The notes under the pieces: model-generated
What the model was told of the DNA's origin: nothing
Database searches by the model: none
What the model saw: only the letters and a program-made list of their open reading frames with translations
Assembly (NCBI GenBank): GCA_023430975.1
Contig: JAEYYB010000078.1
Coordinates: 54,640 to 118,639 of the forward strand
Length of the DNA stretch: 64,000 nt
Origin: Bacillota bacterium
Lineage (GTDB): Bacteria; Bacillota; Clostridia; Acetivibrionales; DSM-2933
Direction: 5' to 3'
Program-made: the position numbers and the translations under genes
In this document: positions 41,099 through 49,859 of the stretch, piece after piece
Layout of the letters: each line of letters starts with the position of its first letter
Numbering within the stretch: position 1 is the stretch's first letter

Positions 41099-42853
41099 TT
41101 ATTCTTCCTGTTTTTCCATCTTTTCAGGTGCACTTATGCTGAGAATGGACAGCACATTGCGAATTACAATTCTGGTACAATCAATAAGCATCAGCCTTGC
41201 CTTCATAATGCCTTCTTCTTGCTTCCTAATACGGCAGGCTTGGTAAAATCCATGCAAATATCCTGCAACCTCAAGTACATAACGAGTCAATCTGCTAGGC
41301 TCCAAAGTGTTGGCAGCTATCCTTATTTCTTCCGGGAACTGTGCCAAAGCTTTAATAAGGGCCAGCTCTTCCTTTGTATTTAAAAGTGCAAGATCCACAG
41401 AACCTATATCCGGCAGCTCTACACCATCTTGTTCCTTAGCCCCTCTTACAATGCTGCAAATCCTTGCATGAGCATACTGTGCATAGAACACAGGATTCTC
41501 ATTTGACTTTTCTACTGCAAGGCTCATATCAAAATCCAAATGGCTTCCCGATGCTTTCATGTTAAAGAAGAAGCGTGCAGCATCCTTACCATAAATAATA
41601 GCTTCTTCGTCACTTCTTACTCCATCCTTACCCAACTCTTCAATGAGGTCATTCAATGACACTGCCCTGCCTGTCCTCTTGGACATCCTGTAAGCTTCCC
41701 CATTTTTAAACAACCTTACAAGCTGGAACAGAACTACATCCAGCTTGCTTGCATCAATACCCATTGCCGATACTGCAGCCTTCATCCTGGCAACATGTCC
41801 ATGATGATCGGCACCTAACAGGTTTATAACCCTGTCGAATTTCCTCTTTAAAAATTTATTTCTATGGTAGGCTATATCAGATGCAAAGTAGGTGGGCAGC
41901 CCGTTATTCCTGACTATAACCTCATCCTTCTCAATGCCGAATTCTGTAGCCTTAAACCATATTGCTCCTTCTTTTTCAACAGCATAACCTTTTTCTTTGA
42001 TAAAGTCCAATGTCTCCTGAAGTTCACCGCTGTCGTAAAGAGACTGTTCAGAAAACCACACATCAAACTCTATTCCATAATTCTTAAGTGCTGTACGGAT
42101 TCTTTTGAGATTTATGGGGAGAGCGTATTCAACAAGAATCTTTTGTCTTTCTGCCTGTTCAACATTTAAGAGCTTGTCCCCATTTAATGCTATATAATCC
42201 CTCATGTGGTCGGTAATATCCTCACCCTGGTACCCGTCTTCCGGGAATACAACCGCTTCTTCCCCGAGCAGTAATTGAAGATATCTTGCTTCAAGGGATT
42301 TTCCAAACTTCTCAATCTGATTTCCAGCATCATTTATATAAAATTCCTTTGTTACATCATAGCCCGCTGCCTTAAGGACATTTGCAATACAATCGCCTAA
42401 AGCACCACCTCTAGCATTACCCATATGAAGAGGCCCGGTAGGGTTTGCACTTACAAACTCTACCATAACCTTTTGTCCATTACCGATATTAATCTTACCG
42501 TAGTTCTCTCTCTCAGCTTGAATAACCTTTATGGTATCGTATAACCATTTTACATTTAAATAGAAATTAATAAACCCCGGTCCCGCACATTCAACCTTCT
42601 CAATATATGTATCTTGCAATTCCATATTTTTGATAATAATCTCAGCTGTCTGCCTGGGTGCCTTTTTAACCTGTTTTGCAATCTGCATGGCAATATTTGT
42701 AGAAAACTCGCCGTGTTCTTCTTCCCTAGGTATCTCAATAATAATTTCAGGCACTTCAACCTGGGGCAATTCGCCATTATTATAAGCCTTTATAAGTGAT
42801 TTTGATATAACTTCTTTAATTTCCTCCGTTAAATTCTGTATAACATTTGTCAT
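41099..42853 (-). CDS. argS: Arginyl-tRNA synthetase
   Basis: 584 residues from ATG 42853 (MTNVIQNLTEEIKEVISK). Class I motifs: NPTGPLHMGNARGGALGD (HIGH-like HMGN) and AYRMSKRTGRAVSL (KMSKS-like). The N-terminal Add-1 domain (about 1-100) and C-terminal anticodon-binding helices (ARICSIVRGAKE, LEPSRLTRYVLEVAGYLHGFYQACRI) are present. It loads tRNA-Arg. The start lies 38 bases inside the preceding DUF1934 gene; the ribosome site AGGCAGGA is weak, so coupling to that gene is likely. Confidence 0.97.
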   Translation of the reverse strand: MTNVIQNLTEEIKEVISKSLIKAYNNGELPQVEVPEIIIEIPREEEHGEFSTNIAMQIAKQVKKAPRQTAEIIIKNMELQDTYIEKVECAGPGFINFYLNVKWLYDTIKVIQAERENYGKINIGNGQKVMVEFVSANPTGPLHMGNARGGALGDCIANVLKAAGYDVTKEFYINDAGNQIEKFGKSLEARYLQLLLGEEAVVFPEDGYQGEDITDHMRDYIALNGDKLLNVEQAERQKILVEYALPINLKRIRTALKNYGIEFDVWFSEQSLYDSGELQETLDFIKEKGYAVEKEGAIWFKATEFGIEKDEVIVRNNGLPTYFASDIAYHRNKFLKRKFDRVINLLGADHHGHVARMKAAVSAMGIDASKLDVVLFQLVRLFKNGEAYRMSKRTGRAVSLNDLIEELGKDGVRSDEEAIIYGKDAARFFFNMKASGSHLDFDMSLAVEKSNENPVFYAQYAHARICSIVRGAKEQDGVELPDIGSVDLALLNTKEELALIKALAQFPEEIRIAANTLEPSRLTRYVLEVAGYLHGFYQACRIRKQEEGIMKARLMLIDCTRIVIRNVLSILSISAPEKMEKQEE

Positions 42854-43283
42854 TAATACGTCCTGCCTCTCTAATAAACATATGAAAATCATTTTCTCCA
42901 GATTTATTATTATCTATTTCAAGCTGATAATCAACCTTTATTTCCCCACCTTCATCATTTACATTTACTTCCACTTCATTTGCATATACTCCTAAAGTAA
43001 ATGTTCCATACGTGGTATCGTAGTACGAAAGATGTTTCTGCCCCTGTTCAAATATAAACTGGGAGTTTACAGATCCAAATCTCATAAGTGTAACTACACC
43101 ATCGGATATTTTCAAGGTTGTTGTGGTCCCTTCCATTCCGGTAACTTCGCTCTCTTTATAGGTAATGAAGTAAGCATTGCCTTTCTTGTAAAATTTTCCT
43201 TCGGTAACAAGCTCAAGTATGTTAGTGTTCTGATTATTTGATGTTTGAGTTCCCTTAACGGAAATTATTACATACTTTTTCAT
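42816..43283 (-). CDS. DUF1934 family beta-barrel protein
   Basis: 155 residues from ATG 43283 (MKKYVIISVKGTQTSNNQNTNILELVTEGKFYKKGNAYFITY), behind GGAGGTG; the ATG six codons above would sit on the ribosome site. Fits DUF1934 (YwiB-like, calycin-type barrel): YKESEVTGMEGTTTTLKISDGVVTLMRFG, YGTFTLGVYANEVEVNVNDEGGEIKVDYQLEIDNN. It precedes and overlaps argS, the usual order in clostridia and bacilli. The function is unknown. Confidence 0.88.
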   Translation of the reverse strand: MKKYVIISVKGTQTSNNQNTNILELVTEGKFYKKGNAYFITYKESEVTGMEGTTTTLKISDGVVTLMRFGSVNSQFIFEQGQKHLSYYDTTYGTFTLGVYANEVEVNVNDEGGEIKVDYQLEIDNNKSGENDFHMFIREAGRINDKCYTEFNGGN

Positions 43284-43388
43284 AGAGCACACCTCCAGCA
43301 AAGTCAGCCATATTTGGCTGCTGTTATTTTCACTACTTCATCTCCCATTCCTAAATATAATTGTTGATCTCTTAAACATGTCTATACT

Positions 43389-43493
43389 AAGGCATGAATG
43401 AAAAATTACTTCCGCTTTTGAGCGGGTGTTGACGAGTTAAGTCAACACATGAGCGATATTTATAGCGGAAGTTATTTTTTGATCATGACTAAA
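43389..43493. repeat. Palindromic repeat family A, copy A6
   Basis: AAGGCATGAATGAAAAATTA end, ACTTCCGC/GCGGAAGT arms, and the cleanest centre in the window: GAGCGGGTGTTGACGAGTTA then AGTCAACACATGAGCGA; closing TTTTTTGATCATGACTAA. Confidence 0.85.
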
Positions 43494-43545
43494 CTTTACC
43501 CGTAGGAAAAGAATTATATCATTATCTTTAAGAAATCTTTCATAT

Positions 43546-43590
43546 ATGAAAAGCGTTAATCTATAATATTATATTTGTAACGCTTTTTAT
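43546..43590 (-). terminator. Terminator downstream of murI (distal stem)
   Basis: AAAAGCGTTA (43549-43558) pairs with TAACGCTTTT (43578-43587); on the minus strand it runs into TTTTCAT. Confidence 0.6.
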
Positions 43591-43651
43591 AAGGCTAAAA
43601 ACTCACGCATAAAATTATGGAAACATTATTCATGAATAAGTTTTTAGCCTT
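43591..43651 (-). terminator. Hairpin directly after murI
   Basis: AAGGCTAAAAACT (43591-43603) and AGTTTTTAGCCTT (43639-43651) are perfect 13-bp arms with a 35-base loop. It is the first of two stacked hairpins after the ddl-murI operon. Confidence 0.6.
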
Positions 43652-43663
43652 AGCACACTCGCC

Positions 43664-44470
43664 TCAATATTTTTCAATATCAACCTTTTCAGCTGAGTGA
43701 ATATCACTTTCCAATATTGCACTTCCAAGGCTCTCAAATTTTTCAACACTATCACTAGTATAATACCTGTAAACCGGATTAATACGTTCATCCCTCATGA
43801 TGTCCATCTCACCTAATATATTGCGGACTACTTTGGTAACCTCCAGGGCTGAACTTACAAGCTTGACTTTTTCTCCCATTACCTTTGATATAGTATTATA
43901 TAGCATTGGATAATGGGTGCATCCCATAACAAGAGTATCAATTCCTTCTTTCTTCATAGGCTCCAGGTATTCTTCAGCAATTCTAAATGCTATATCGTTT
44001 TCCCACCACCCTTCTTCAACCAGTGGTACAAACAGCGGGCAAGCCTTCTGCACTATTTCTATTGAACTGTCAAGTCCTTTGATAGCCCTCTCATATACAC
44101 CACTGGTAATTGTTGCTACTGTTCCAATCACACCTATTTTTTTATTTTTTGTTTCATTGACCGCTGTTATTGCACCCGGTTCTGTAACTTCAATGACCGG
44201 TATATCAAAACTATCCTTAACAAGCTTTAAACTGCACGCACTAGCTGTATTGCAAGCAATTACTATCATTTTTATATCCTGATTCAACAGGAACCTGATA
44301 TCCTGAAAAGTATATTTAACAATGGTATCTGTTGATTTTGTACCATAAGGTGCTCTTCCATTATCTCCGAAATACACAACACTTTCAGTTGGTATAAGGC
44401 TTTTTAGTTCTTTTAATACTGTTAGACCACCCAGCCCTGAATCAAAGACACCAATCGGTCTGTTGTCCAT
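43664..44470 (-). CDS. murI: Glutamate racemase
   Basis: 268 residues. The N-terminal IGVFDSGLGGLTVLKEL, VYFGDNGRAPYGTKS, the first catalytic Cys in VIACNTASA and the second in MGCTHYPML are all present. It makes D-glutamate for peptidoglycan. It starts 36 bases after ddl behind GGGGGAC, so the D-Glu and D-Ala-D-Ala enzymes share an operon. Confidence 0.96.
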   Translation of the reverse strand: MDNRPIGVFDSGLGGLTVLKELKSLIPTESVVYFGDNGRAPYGTKSTDTIVKYTFQDIRFLLNQDIKMIVIACNTASACSLKLVKDSFDIPVIEVTEPGAITAVNETKNKKIGVIGTVATITSGVYERAIKGLDSSIEIVQKACPLFVPLVEEGWWENDIAFRIAEEYLEPMKKEGIDTLVMGCTHYPMLYNTISKVMGEKVKLVSSALEVTKVVRNILGEMDIMRDERINPVYRYYTSDSVEKFESLGSAILESDIHSAEKVDIEKY

Positions 44471-44506
44471 TCGTTAGTCCCCCAATTAATACATTTTATC
44501 CAAATT

Positions 44507-45610
44507 TTAAATTACCTTTTCATTAAATCTTTCTATAGCAAGATCTATAAGCTTTTCAATTAGCTCATCATATGGTAATCCTGATGCTTCCCAAAGCTTG
44601 GGATACATGCTTATACTGGTAAACCCAGGCAGGGTGTTTATTTCATTTATATAAACATTGCCCGAATCCTTGTGGACAAAGAAGTCGACCCTTGATAATC
44701 CAGCACAATCTAATGATTTAAAAGCACGTACTGCATAATCCCTTATTTCATTTATAGTAGAATCCGGCAAATCAGCAGGAATTATTATTTTTGAGTTGTT
44801 ATCTATATATTTTGCCTTATAGTCATAAAACTCATTACAAGGTACTACTTCTCCAACAGTTGATGCAACAGGATCATCATTACCTAATACGGCACACTCA
44901 ACTTCCCTGCCATCAATGAACTCCTCAACTAGCAGCTTTCTATCGTACTTGGCTGCCTCAAACAATGTATCAGTCAATTCCTGCCTGTTACGTGCCTTTC
45001 CCACTCCTACTGAAGATCCTGAATTGGAAGGTTTGACAAAACAAGGATATTCCAATGTGCCTTCAACCTTTAGAATTACATCATCCAAATCGGTTTTCAA
45101 CGATTTTCTGTTAAGAACAAGGTATTTTCCTTGAGGTATCCCCTCTTTTTCAAAAACTATCTTGGTAAAAGCCTTATCCATTCCAACAGCTGATGCTAAA
45201 ACACCGGGACCCACATATGGTATGCCGGCAAGTTCAAATAGCCCTTGAATGGTACCATCTTCACCATTTGCACCATGCAACACCGGAAAAACCACATCTA
45301 TGCCTTTATTATCACTGACCTCAACACCTGCTGCACTAAAAATACTTCTGGCTGAGGCTTCCGGTAATAAACCCTGTGTGCTGTAAGCTATTTGATTCTG
45401 TTCTGCAGCTTTTTCCCATTCCCCACTGCCAAGCTTTTCCACAGGTCCATTATAATTAAGCCATTTGCCTTCTTTAGTAATTCCAATCATTACTACATCA
45501 AATTTATCCCTGTTTATATTCCTAATTACCGACTCTGCTGATACTCGTGATACTTCATGTTCTGTGGACTGTCCTCCAAAAATTACTGCAACTCTTATTT
45601 TTTTATTCAT
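44507..45610 (-). CDS. ddl: D-alanine--D-alanine ligase
   Basis: 367 residues from ATG 45610 (MNKKIRVAVIFGGQSTEHEVSR), behind AAAGGGGAAT. ATP-grasp enzyme: LHGANGEDGTIQGLFELAGIPYVG, PCFVKPSNSGSSVGVGKA, LLVEEFIDGREVECAVLG, GLSRVDFFV and INEINTLPGFTSISMYPKLW. It joins two D-Ala for the pentapeptide precursor. It is the first gene of the ddl-murI operon; no van-type genes adjoin it, and the omega-loop region (EFYDYKAKYID, with the Tyr of ordinary Ddl) is consistent with D-Ala-D-Ala, not D-lactate. Confidence 0.96.
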   Translation of the reverse strand: MNKKIRVAVIFGGQSTEHEVSRVSAESVIRNINRDKFDVVMIGITKEGKWLNYNGPVEKLGSGEWEKAAEQNQIAYSTQGLLPEASARSIFSAAGVEVSDNKGIDVVFPVLHGANGEDGTIQGLFELAGIPYVGPGVLASAVGMDKAFTKIVFEKEGIPQGKYLVLNRKSLKTDLDDVILKVEGTLEYPCFVKPSNSGSSVGVGKARNRQELTDTLFEAAKYDRKLLVEEFIDGREVECAVLGNDDPVASTVGEVVPCNEFYDYKAKYIDNNSKIIIPADLPDSTINEIRDYAVRAFKSLDCAGLSRVDFFVHKDSGNVYINEINTLPGFTSISMYPKLWEASGLPYDELIEKLIDLAIERFNEKVI

Positions 45611-45800
45611 ATTTATTCCCCTTTTAACATGCAAAACATTGATTTTTCAACGTTTTGACGATATAAGAAAGCCTAATAAAATATATATTTCTAATTTTAC
45701 TATTTAAGTACATCAACTTCAAGTTTTTTAGGGAAATAAAAATAATTACAGAATTGCATAATATATCACAGTTTATTGCACAAACTCAATTTTTTAGATA

Positions 45801-45832
45801 CAAAATTGACCAAGGAAACCTTTGAAATCTCA
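45801..45832. repeat. Fragment of repeat family E
   Basis: AAAATTGACCAAGGAAAC then TTTGAAATCTC match the reverse complement of 34253-34291 (one arm and centre of the family E element). Confidence 0.4.
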
Positions 45833-45997
45833 TTACTATAATTGTAAAAATTTTGAATTATTAAAGTGAAACGGAATTTTAGAAAGGTTAAGATTAATGT
45901 AATCTTAATATACTAATATTTTATCACTTGTTATAACTTATGTACAGTCCTATTTATTATAGATGCAAGCTGTAAAATTTTATAAAGATCAGAATCC

Positions 45998-46098
45998 ATA
46001 TTAAAAGTGTTATTGATCTTACATTTGGCGGAGCAAATAACGAGCGGTTTAGCGGGATTTGCGATACACAAATGTAAAAGATCAATCACTTTTAATCT
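45998..46098. repeat. Palindromic repeat family B, copy B4
   Basis: ATATTAAAAGTG/CACTTTTAAT ends, TTGATCTTACATTTG/CAAATGTAAAAGATCAA arms, GCAAAT/ATTTGC inner arms and a GC-rich centre (ACGAGCGGTTTAGCGGG). The most symmetric copy. Confidence 0.85.
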
Positions 46099-46160
46099 AT
46101 AAAAAAGTATGAATAAAACTGTTGGCAAATGACTATTGAAATGCTTTTACGTAGTATGTT

Positions 46161-46264
46161 ATATTAAAAGTGTTGGTAATCTTACATTTGGCAGAACAAA
46201 TAACGAACGGTTTTAGAGGGATTTGCAATAGACAAGTGTAATAGATAAATATCTTTTAATATAC
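46161..46264. repeat. Palindromic repeat family B, copy B5
   Basis: Same orientation as B4, 62 bases further on: ATATTAAAAG/CTTTTAATAT ends, CTTACATTTGGC, AACAAATAACGAACGG, GGATTTGCAATAGACAA. Slightly more diverged than B4. Confidence 0.8.
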
Positions 46265-46307
46265 AATAAATGTTGATAAGTAAATAATTTACATGGAGGT
46301 ACTAAAA

Positions 46308-46523
46308 ATGCCATTTTATGATTTAAAATGCAAAAAGTGCGGCGAAGAATTTAACATAATGGCAAAGATGAGCGATAGGGACAACAAGTTGATTACCTGC
46401 ATAAAATGCGGCAGTAATGAACTTGAAACCCTATTTAGAAACATCAATATCATTCAATCCAGAAAAAATAGTTCCAATGAATGTCCAAATATTCATAAGT
46501 GCAACGGTTGCTGCGGTCATTAA
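46308..46523 (+). CDS. FmdB-like zinc ribbon protein
   Basis: 71 residues from ATG 46308 (MPFYDLKCKKCGEEFNIMAKMSDRD), behind GGAGGTA; the ATG five codons upstream is part of that ribosome site. CKKCG and CIKCGSNELETLF form the zinc ribbon of the FmdB/CxxC regulatory family; the C-terminal CPNIHKCNGCCGH adds Cys/His typical of this group in anaerobes. The role is unknown; relatives are listed as putative regulators. It stands alone. Confidence 0.85.
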   Translation: MPFYDLKCKKCGEEFNIMAKMSDRDNKLITCIKCGSNELETLFRNINIIQSRKNSSNECPNIHKCNGCCGH

Positions 46524-46535
46524 TAAATGGAGTTT

Positions 46536-46569
46536 CATTTAGGTGATAAGTGGTTTCAATCATACCTTA
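46536..46569. repeat. Remnant of a family A repeat end
   Basis: GTGGTTTCAATCATACCTTA corresponds to the right end of A1 (TGTTTCAATCATGCCTTA); the last TTA is the reverse of the DUF296 stop codon. Confidence 0.5.
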
Positions 46570-47007
46570 ATTTATAAACTTTATTGTCTTCAAGCCTAAA
46601 TTTTTGTCAAATATTCTTTCGGCTTCAATCCCATCTATCTCAAATATAACAGCCTCTACTACTATATAAACCTGCCCAGCCTCTCTAAGGCATCCGACAT
46701 GGGCTTCTTCTCCTTTTCCTATGCTGATATGAAGGTGAATTGAAGGCTCATTGTCGCTCTTGTATATAGTACCAACACCCATTATTTCCCTTCCATCAGA
46801 AAAGCTTCTCCATATCTGATCAGGCGGCAAAACAGGTTCTTTAGGCCCTGATACATATGAAGCACATTCTAATGCACCCAACATAATAAATGCAGCTGTC
46901 TTAATCTCTTCCTCCTCCGCTACCTTTTTAATGGAGTCAATAAGTTCATCTCCATCTTCAACCTTTACAACAAATATTCTTCCTAATATTCCTTCTCTGT
47001 ACTGCAA
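46567..47007 (-). CDS. DUF296 (PPC domain) protein
   Basis: 146 residues, TTG start (LQYREGILGRIFVVKVEDGDEL) behind GGGAGGATAAGG. The PPC domain is complete: ELIDSIKKVAEEEEIKTAAFIMLGALECASY, GVGTIYKSDNEPSIHLHISIGKGEEAHVGCLREAG, VYIVVEAVIFEI. In plants this domain joins AT-hook DNA-binding proteins; free-standing bacterial copies are small trimers of uncertain function, with a conserved His cluster (HLHISIG, HVGC) that looks like a metal site. Same strand as the ABC/DUF3810 genes, 82 bases after them. Confidence 0.88.
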   Translation of the reverse strand: MQYREGILGRIFVVKVEDGDELIDSIKKVAEEEEIKTAAFIMLGALECASYVSGPKEPVLPPDQIWRSFSDGREIMGVGTIYKSDNEPSIHLHISIGKGEEAHVGCLREAGQVYIVVEAVIFEIDGIEAERIFDKNLGLKTIKFIN

Positions 47008-47089
47008 ACCTTATCCTCCCCATTTAACAAAGGCGTGACTAAAAATGCTATAGATTTAACACTTTAATATAACAGCATTTCAGCCTATT

Positions 47090-48208
47090 TTAATTATCCA
47101 GCTTTTGCTGCCTGTTATGGAATATCAACAAATCCACCATTCTTCCATAGCTTTCTGTACCGTCTTTTTGCCTGTTTACCTTTAAATACGCATCATTAGC
47201 GGCATTTGAAACTTTATTTACTACGCCCTCATAACTCTTCCAGTATATATTTCTTGCTTTTAAGTCCCTGTTAACCTCCTGGCTGAACTTTTGTCTTAAA
47301 GAGTTAAAACGTTCCCTGTCCTTTTCATATAAGGCATTCATAGCATAGTTCAGTGCAGCAATGGCCCCTGAATACTTAAACTCCACGTCAGGGTTTTCCT
47401 GACTTGCAAGGAACCCAACAAAATTTGCCTCGTCTTCTCTTGCAAAACCACGTTGATGAGCCATCTCATGGCATATCACAAACGGAATAGATGAATCAGG
47501 CATATCCATATTGATATTTGCCTCTCCTGTAAAAGGACAATACATTCCACCCAAACCTTGCATTGACATCACTTTTGAAAACATCATTCCCTTTGGCTTT
47601 CCAAAGTTGCCTTTTAACTCAGGATATGTTTTTGCTAAAACTTCATACCCTTTATATGCAGTATTTAAAGCATTGCCTTTACCTTTTTCCAAAATCATTA
47701 TTCCATTATCGTTTTCTTTTACCTTGAGCCTCAACTCATTAGTTTTATTTATAAGATTGTCGCAAACTTCCACAAGCTCATTGATATTAACATTGCCGGT
47801 ATCATATGAAGCTATTTTTGAAAAAGGATACCTGTTATAATTTAATGCCCAGCCAGCAATAAATATTATATATATAATTGAAACAATTACAAATACTTTT
47901 TTGAAAAATTTTATGGCAACCTGTTTTCTTTGACCTTTTTGTTTAATAAGTCTATAAAATAACATTCCAATATTGTATATAACATATAATATAAGCGCTA
48001 TTTCCAGAAGCTCCATAATGGAAAAGGGAAATATACCCGTGATAGCACTAAGAAGTTGTATAATTTTTTTACCCAACAGATTGGAATAGTATTTTTCGAT
48101 TAAATGTGGGGTATATGCTGTCCCGTAAAACAACACCGCCCCTAAAGGAATAAGCATTATAATAATGATTCTTTTCCATAAGCCACTCCTCTTTAATTTT
48201 ATATCCAT
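47090..48208 (-). CDS. DUF3810 membrane protein with HExxH motif
   Basis: 372 residues. Three hydrophobic segments in the first ~125 residues, then a soluble part with FVICHEMAHQRGFAREDEANFVGFLAS, a zinc-metallopeptidase motif (HExxH, downstream Glu). Matches DUF3810. It begins one base after the preceding permease, so the two are on one message; the link between a membrane peptidase-like protein and an exporter is not understood. Confidence 0.87.
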   Translation of the reverse strand: MDIKLKRSGLWKRIIIIMLIPLGAVLFYGTAYTPHLIEKYYSNLLGKKIIQLLSAITGIFPFSIMELLEIALILYVIYNIGMLFYRLIKQKGQRKQVAIKFFKKVFVIVSIIYIIFIAGWALNYNRYPFSKIASYDTGNVNINELVEVCDNLINKTNELRLKVKENDNGIMILEKGKGNALNTAYKGYEVLAKTYPELKGNFGKPKGMMFSKVMSMQGLGGMYCPFTGEANINMDMPDSSIPFVICHEMAHQRGFAREDEANFVGFLASQENPDVEFKYSGAIAALNYAMNALYEKDRERFNSLRQKFSQEVNRDLKARNIYWKSYEGVVNKVSNAANDAYLKVNRQKDGTESYGRMVDLLIFHNRQQKLDN

Positions 48209-48209
48209 A

Positions 48210-49859
48210 CTATCCCTCTATTCTTTTTAATAGTTTTACACCTATTGTAGATACAAGATAATATAATAAAGCAATAGATGTGCCGAAAATCAAAATTGTT
48301 GCTATAAATGTCTGTAAAAGACTTAATCCTGCAATAAAAGTAACAGCTATAAATGCTCCTGAAAATAGTATGCTGGCTAACATATTAAAAAGAACATTAA
48401 AATTCTGTTTTACTGCCTTTTGTTCATTATCCCAGTTCAGTTTGGGATTAAGCAAGTCAAAGACTATTCCTGTAAATGAGCTGAATATTATCCCTATCAA
48501 TCCAACTACAGACACAAGTGCTACAGTATATATATTAAGTTTTATCATATAACTCATGAAAATTAATGTTATACTTACGCCAAAAACACCGATTACAACT
48601 CCGGACATAACCTTCATTAGAATTTGTTTATCATAACCCAAAGGTATATACTTATTGAAGTACATATTTTGTCCTTCCCTCGATATTGCAGTGGATGTAA
48701 CGCTGTTGCTTGAAGATAAAAACATCGAGAATGCAAAACCGATTGCCAATATGAGGCCATTATCTCCATTCTGCCTTATTATTCCTCCCAATTGCTCAAG
48801 ATTCATACCATTGTCTGAATTTGTAAAACTCGATATTAATATTATTACAGGCCAAATTAAATTTCCAAGTATACAATTTATAAAGTATGGTGGTGTTCTT
48901 AATATAATTCTTATCTCTTTTAGGAAGTAAGTAAAAGCAACAGGTCTCTTTTCCGTTGCACGCTTAAGCTCCAGATTGCTCATTGCTCTTCTTTTTGAAC
49001 CGGTTTCAGATATTCCCATGACCCCTTTAAAATACAATATCTGACTTAAGTAAAGGAATACTACCAGTATTATTGCAGTGAGTCCCAGGAATAACAGCAT
49101 ATTTATAATTCCTGTAAAATCAATACTCCTTATAAGGGACATGGCAGCATATTTTGCACTTGGGAAAAAAGACGTAACATTGCTAACGTTTCTTTCCAAT
49201 TGTGCTAAGGTAGATTCGAGTTTTCCCTGGTCGAGGTTTCCGTTAACAAACTTTCTTGCCCCAAACTGAACTCCAACACCTATACCGATAGCTATTATGC
49301 TGGCAAAATACCTAAATCTGTCTTTATTTTTTATAAGTCCGGTAAACCTCATTAAAGGCATTATTATAAGCGAGGAAATAACCAAAGGTATAACCGGGAG
49401 GGTCAAAAATATAATAGCAGCATATAAATAATAAAGAATCCCGCCTCCGCTTTTAATTCCATATACCAGTAGTACAGGAGCCAATACGACAATTTCAGTC
49501 AAATACTCATAAATTGTTACAACAATAAACTTTGCACCTATTATTTCAAAAGGCCTTAATGGTAACGGCAGAAGGCTTTCTATATCCTTTGTAAAGTAAA
49601 ATGTGTTTAAAATATAGAAAATTCCAAAAAAGAACACCACAAAACTGGTAAGTGCAAGACTTATTGCCGGAATAAGTGTCTCAATATTCATGTTTTTTAA
49701 AACATCATATGAAACAGCGGTAAAAAAGCCTAATTGTCCTATCATGGGTAGAAATGCTACAGCGAGAATGGTCCATAAAATCCATTTTCGTTTACTGTTC
49801 GATGCATTTCCACTGCCCCTTAAAAGTATTTTTGCTAGTAAAATAGTATTAGTTTTCAT
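48210..49859 (-). CDS. ABC-2 type exporter permease (putative)
   Basis: 549 residues with about 12 hydrophobic segments (ILLRGSGNASNSKRKWILW entry; TLIPAISLALTSFVVFFFGIF; LPLPLRPFEIIGAKFIVVTIYEYLTEIVVLAP). The pattern is that of large two-unit ABC-2 permeases such as those exporting antimicrobial or unknown compounds in Firmicutes. It overlaps the ATPase gene by 11 bases. The cargo is unknown. Confidence 0.87.
   Translation of the reverse strand: MKTNTILLAKILLRGSGNASNSKRKWILWTILAVAFLPMIGQLGFFTAVSYDVLKNMNIETLIPAISLALTSFVVFFFGIFYILNTFYFTKDIESLLPLPLRPFEIIGAKFIVVTIYEYLTEIVVLAPVLLVYGIKSGGGILYYLYAAIIFLTLPVIPLVISSLIIMPLMRFTGLIKNKDRFRYFASIIAIGIGVGVQFGARKFVNGNLDQGKLESTLAQLERNVSNVTSFFPSAKYAAMSLIRSIDFTGIINMLLFLGLTAIILVVFLYLSQILYFKGVMGISETGSKRRAMSNLELKRATEKRPVAFTYFLKEIRIILRTPPYFINCILGNLIWPVIILISSFTNSDNGMNLEQLGGIIRQNGDNGLILAIGFAFSMFLSSSNSVTSTAISREGQNMYFNKYIPLGYDKQILMKVMSGVVIGVFGVSITLIFMSYMIKLNIYTVALVSVVGLIGIIFSSFTGIVFDLLNPKLNWDNEQKAVKQNFNVLFNMLASILFSGAFIAVTFIAGLSLLQTFIATILIFGTSIALLYYLVSTIGVKLLKRIEG

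Noticed and set aside
44507..45610. A van-type D-Ala-D-Lac ligase (glycopeptide resistance)
   Set aside because: No vanH/vanX neighbours; the enzyme pairs with murI and keeps the ordinary Ddl omega-loop pattern.
45931..46128. A 65-codon minus-strand frame over repeat B4
   Set aside because: It crosses the palindromic repeat, lacks a ribosome site and has no family resemblance; the repeat explains the open frame.
430..46264. Families A and B as a CRISPR array
   Set aside because: Copies are kilobases apart, 100 bases long and palindromic, with no regular spacers and no cas genes.
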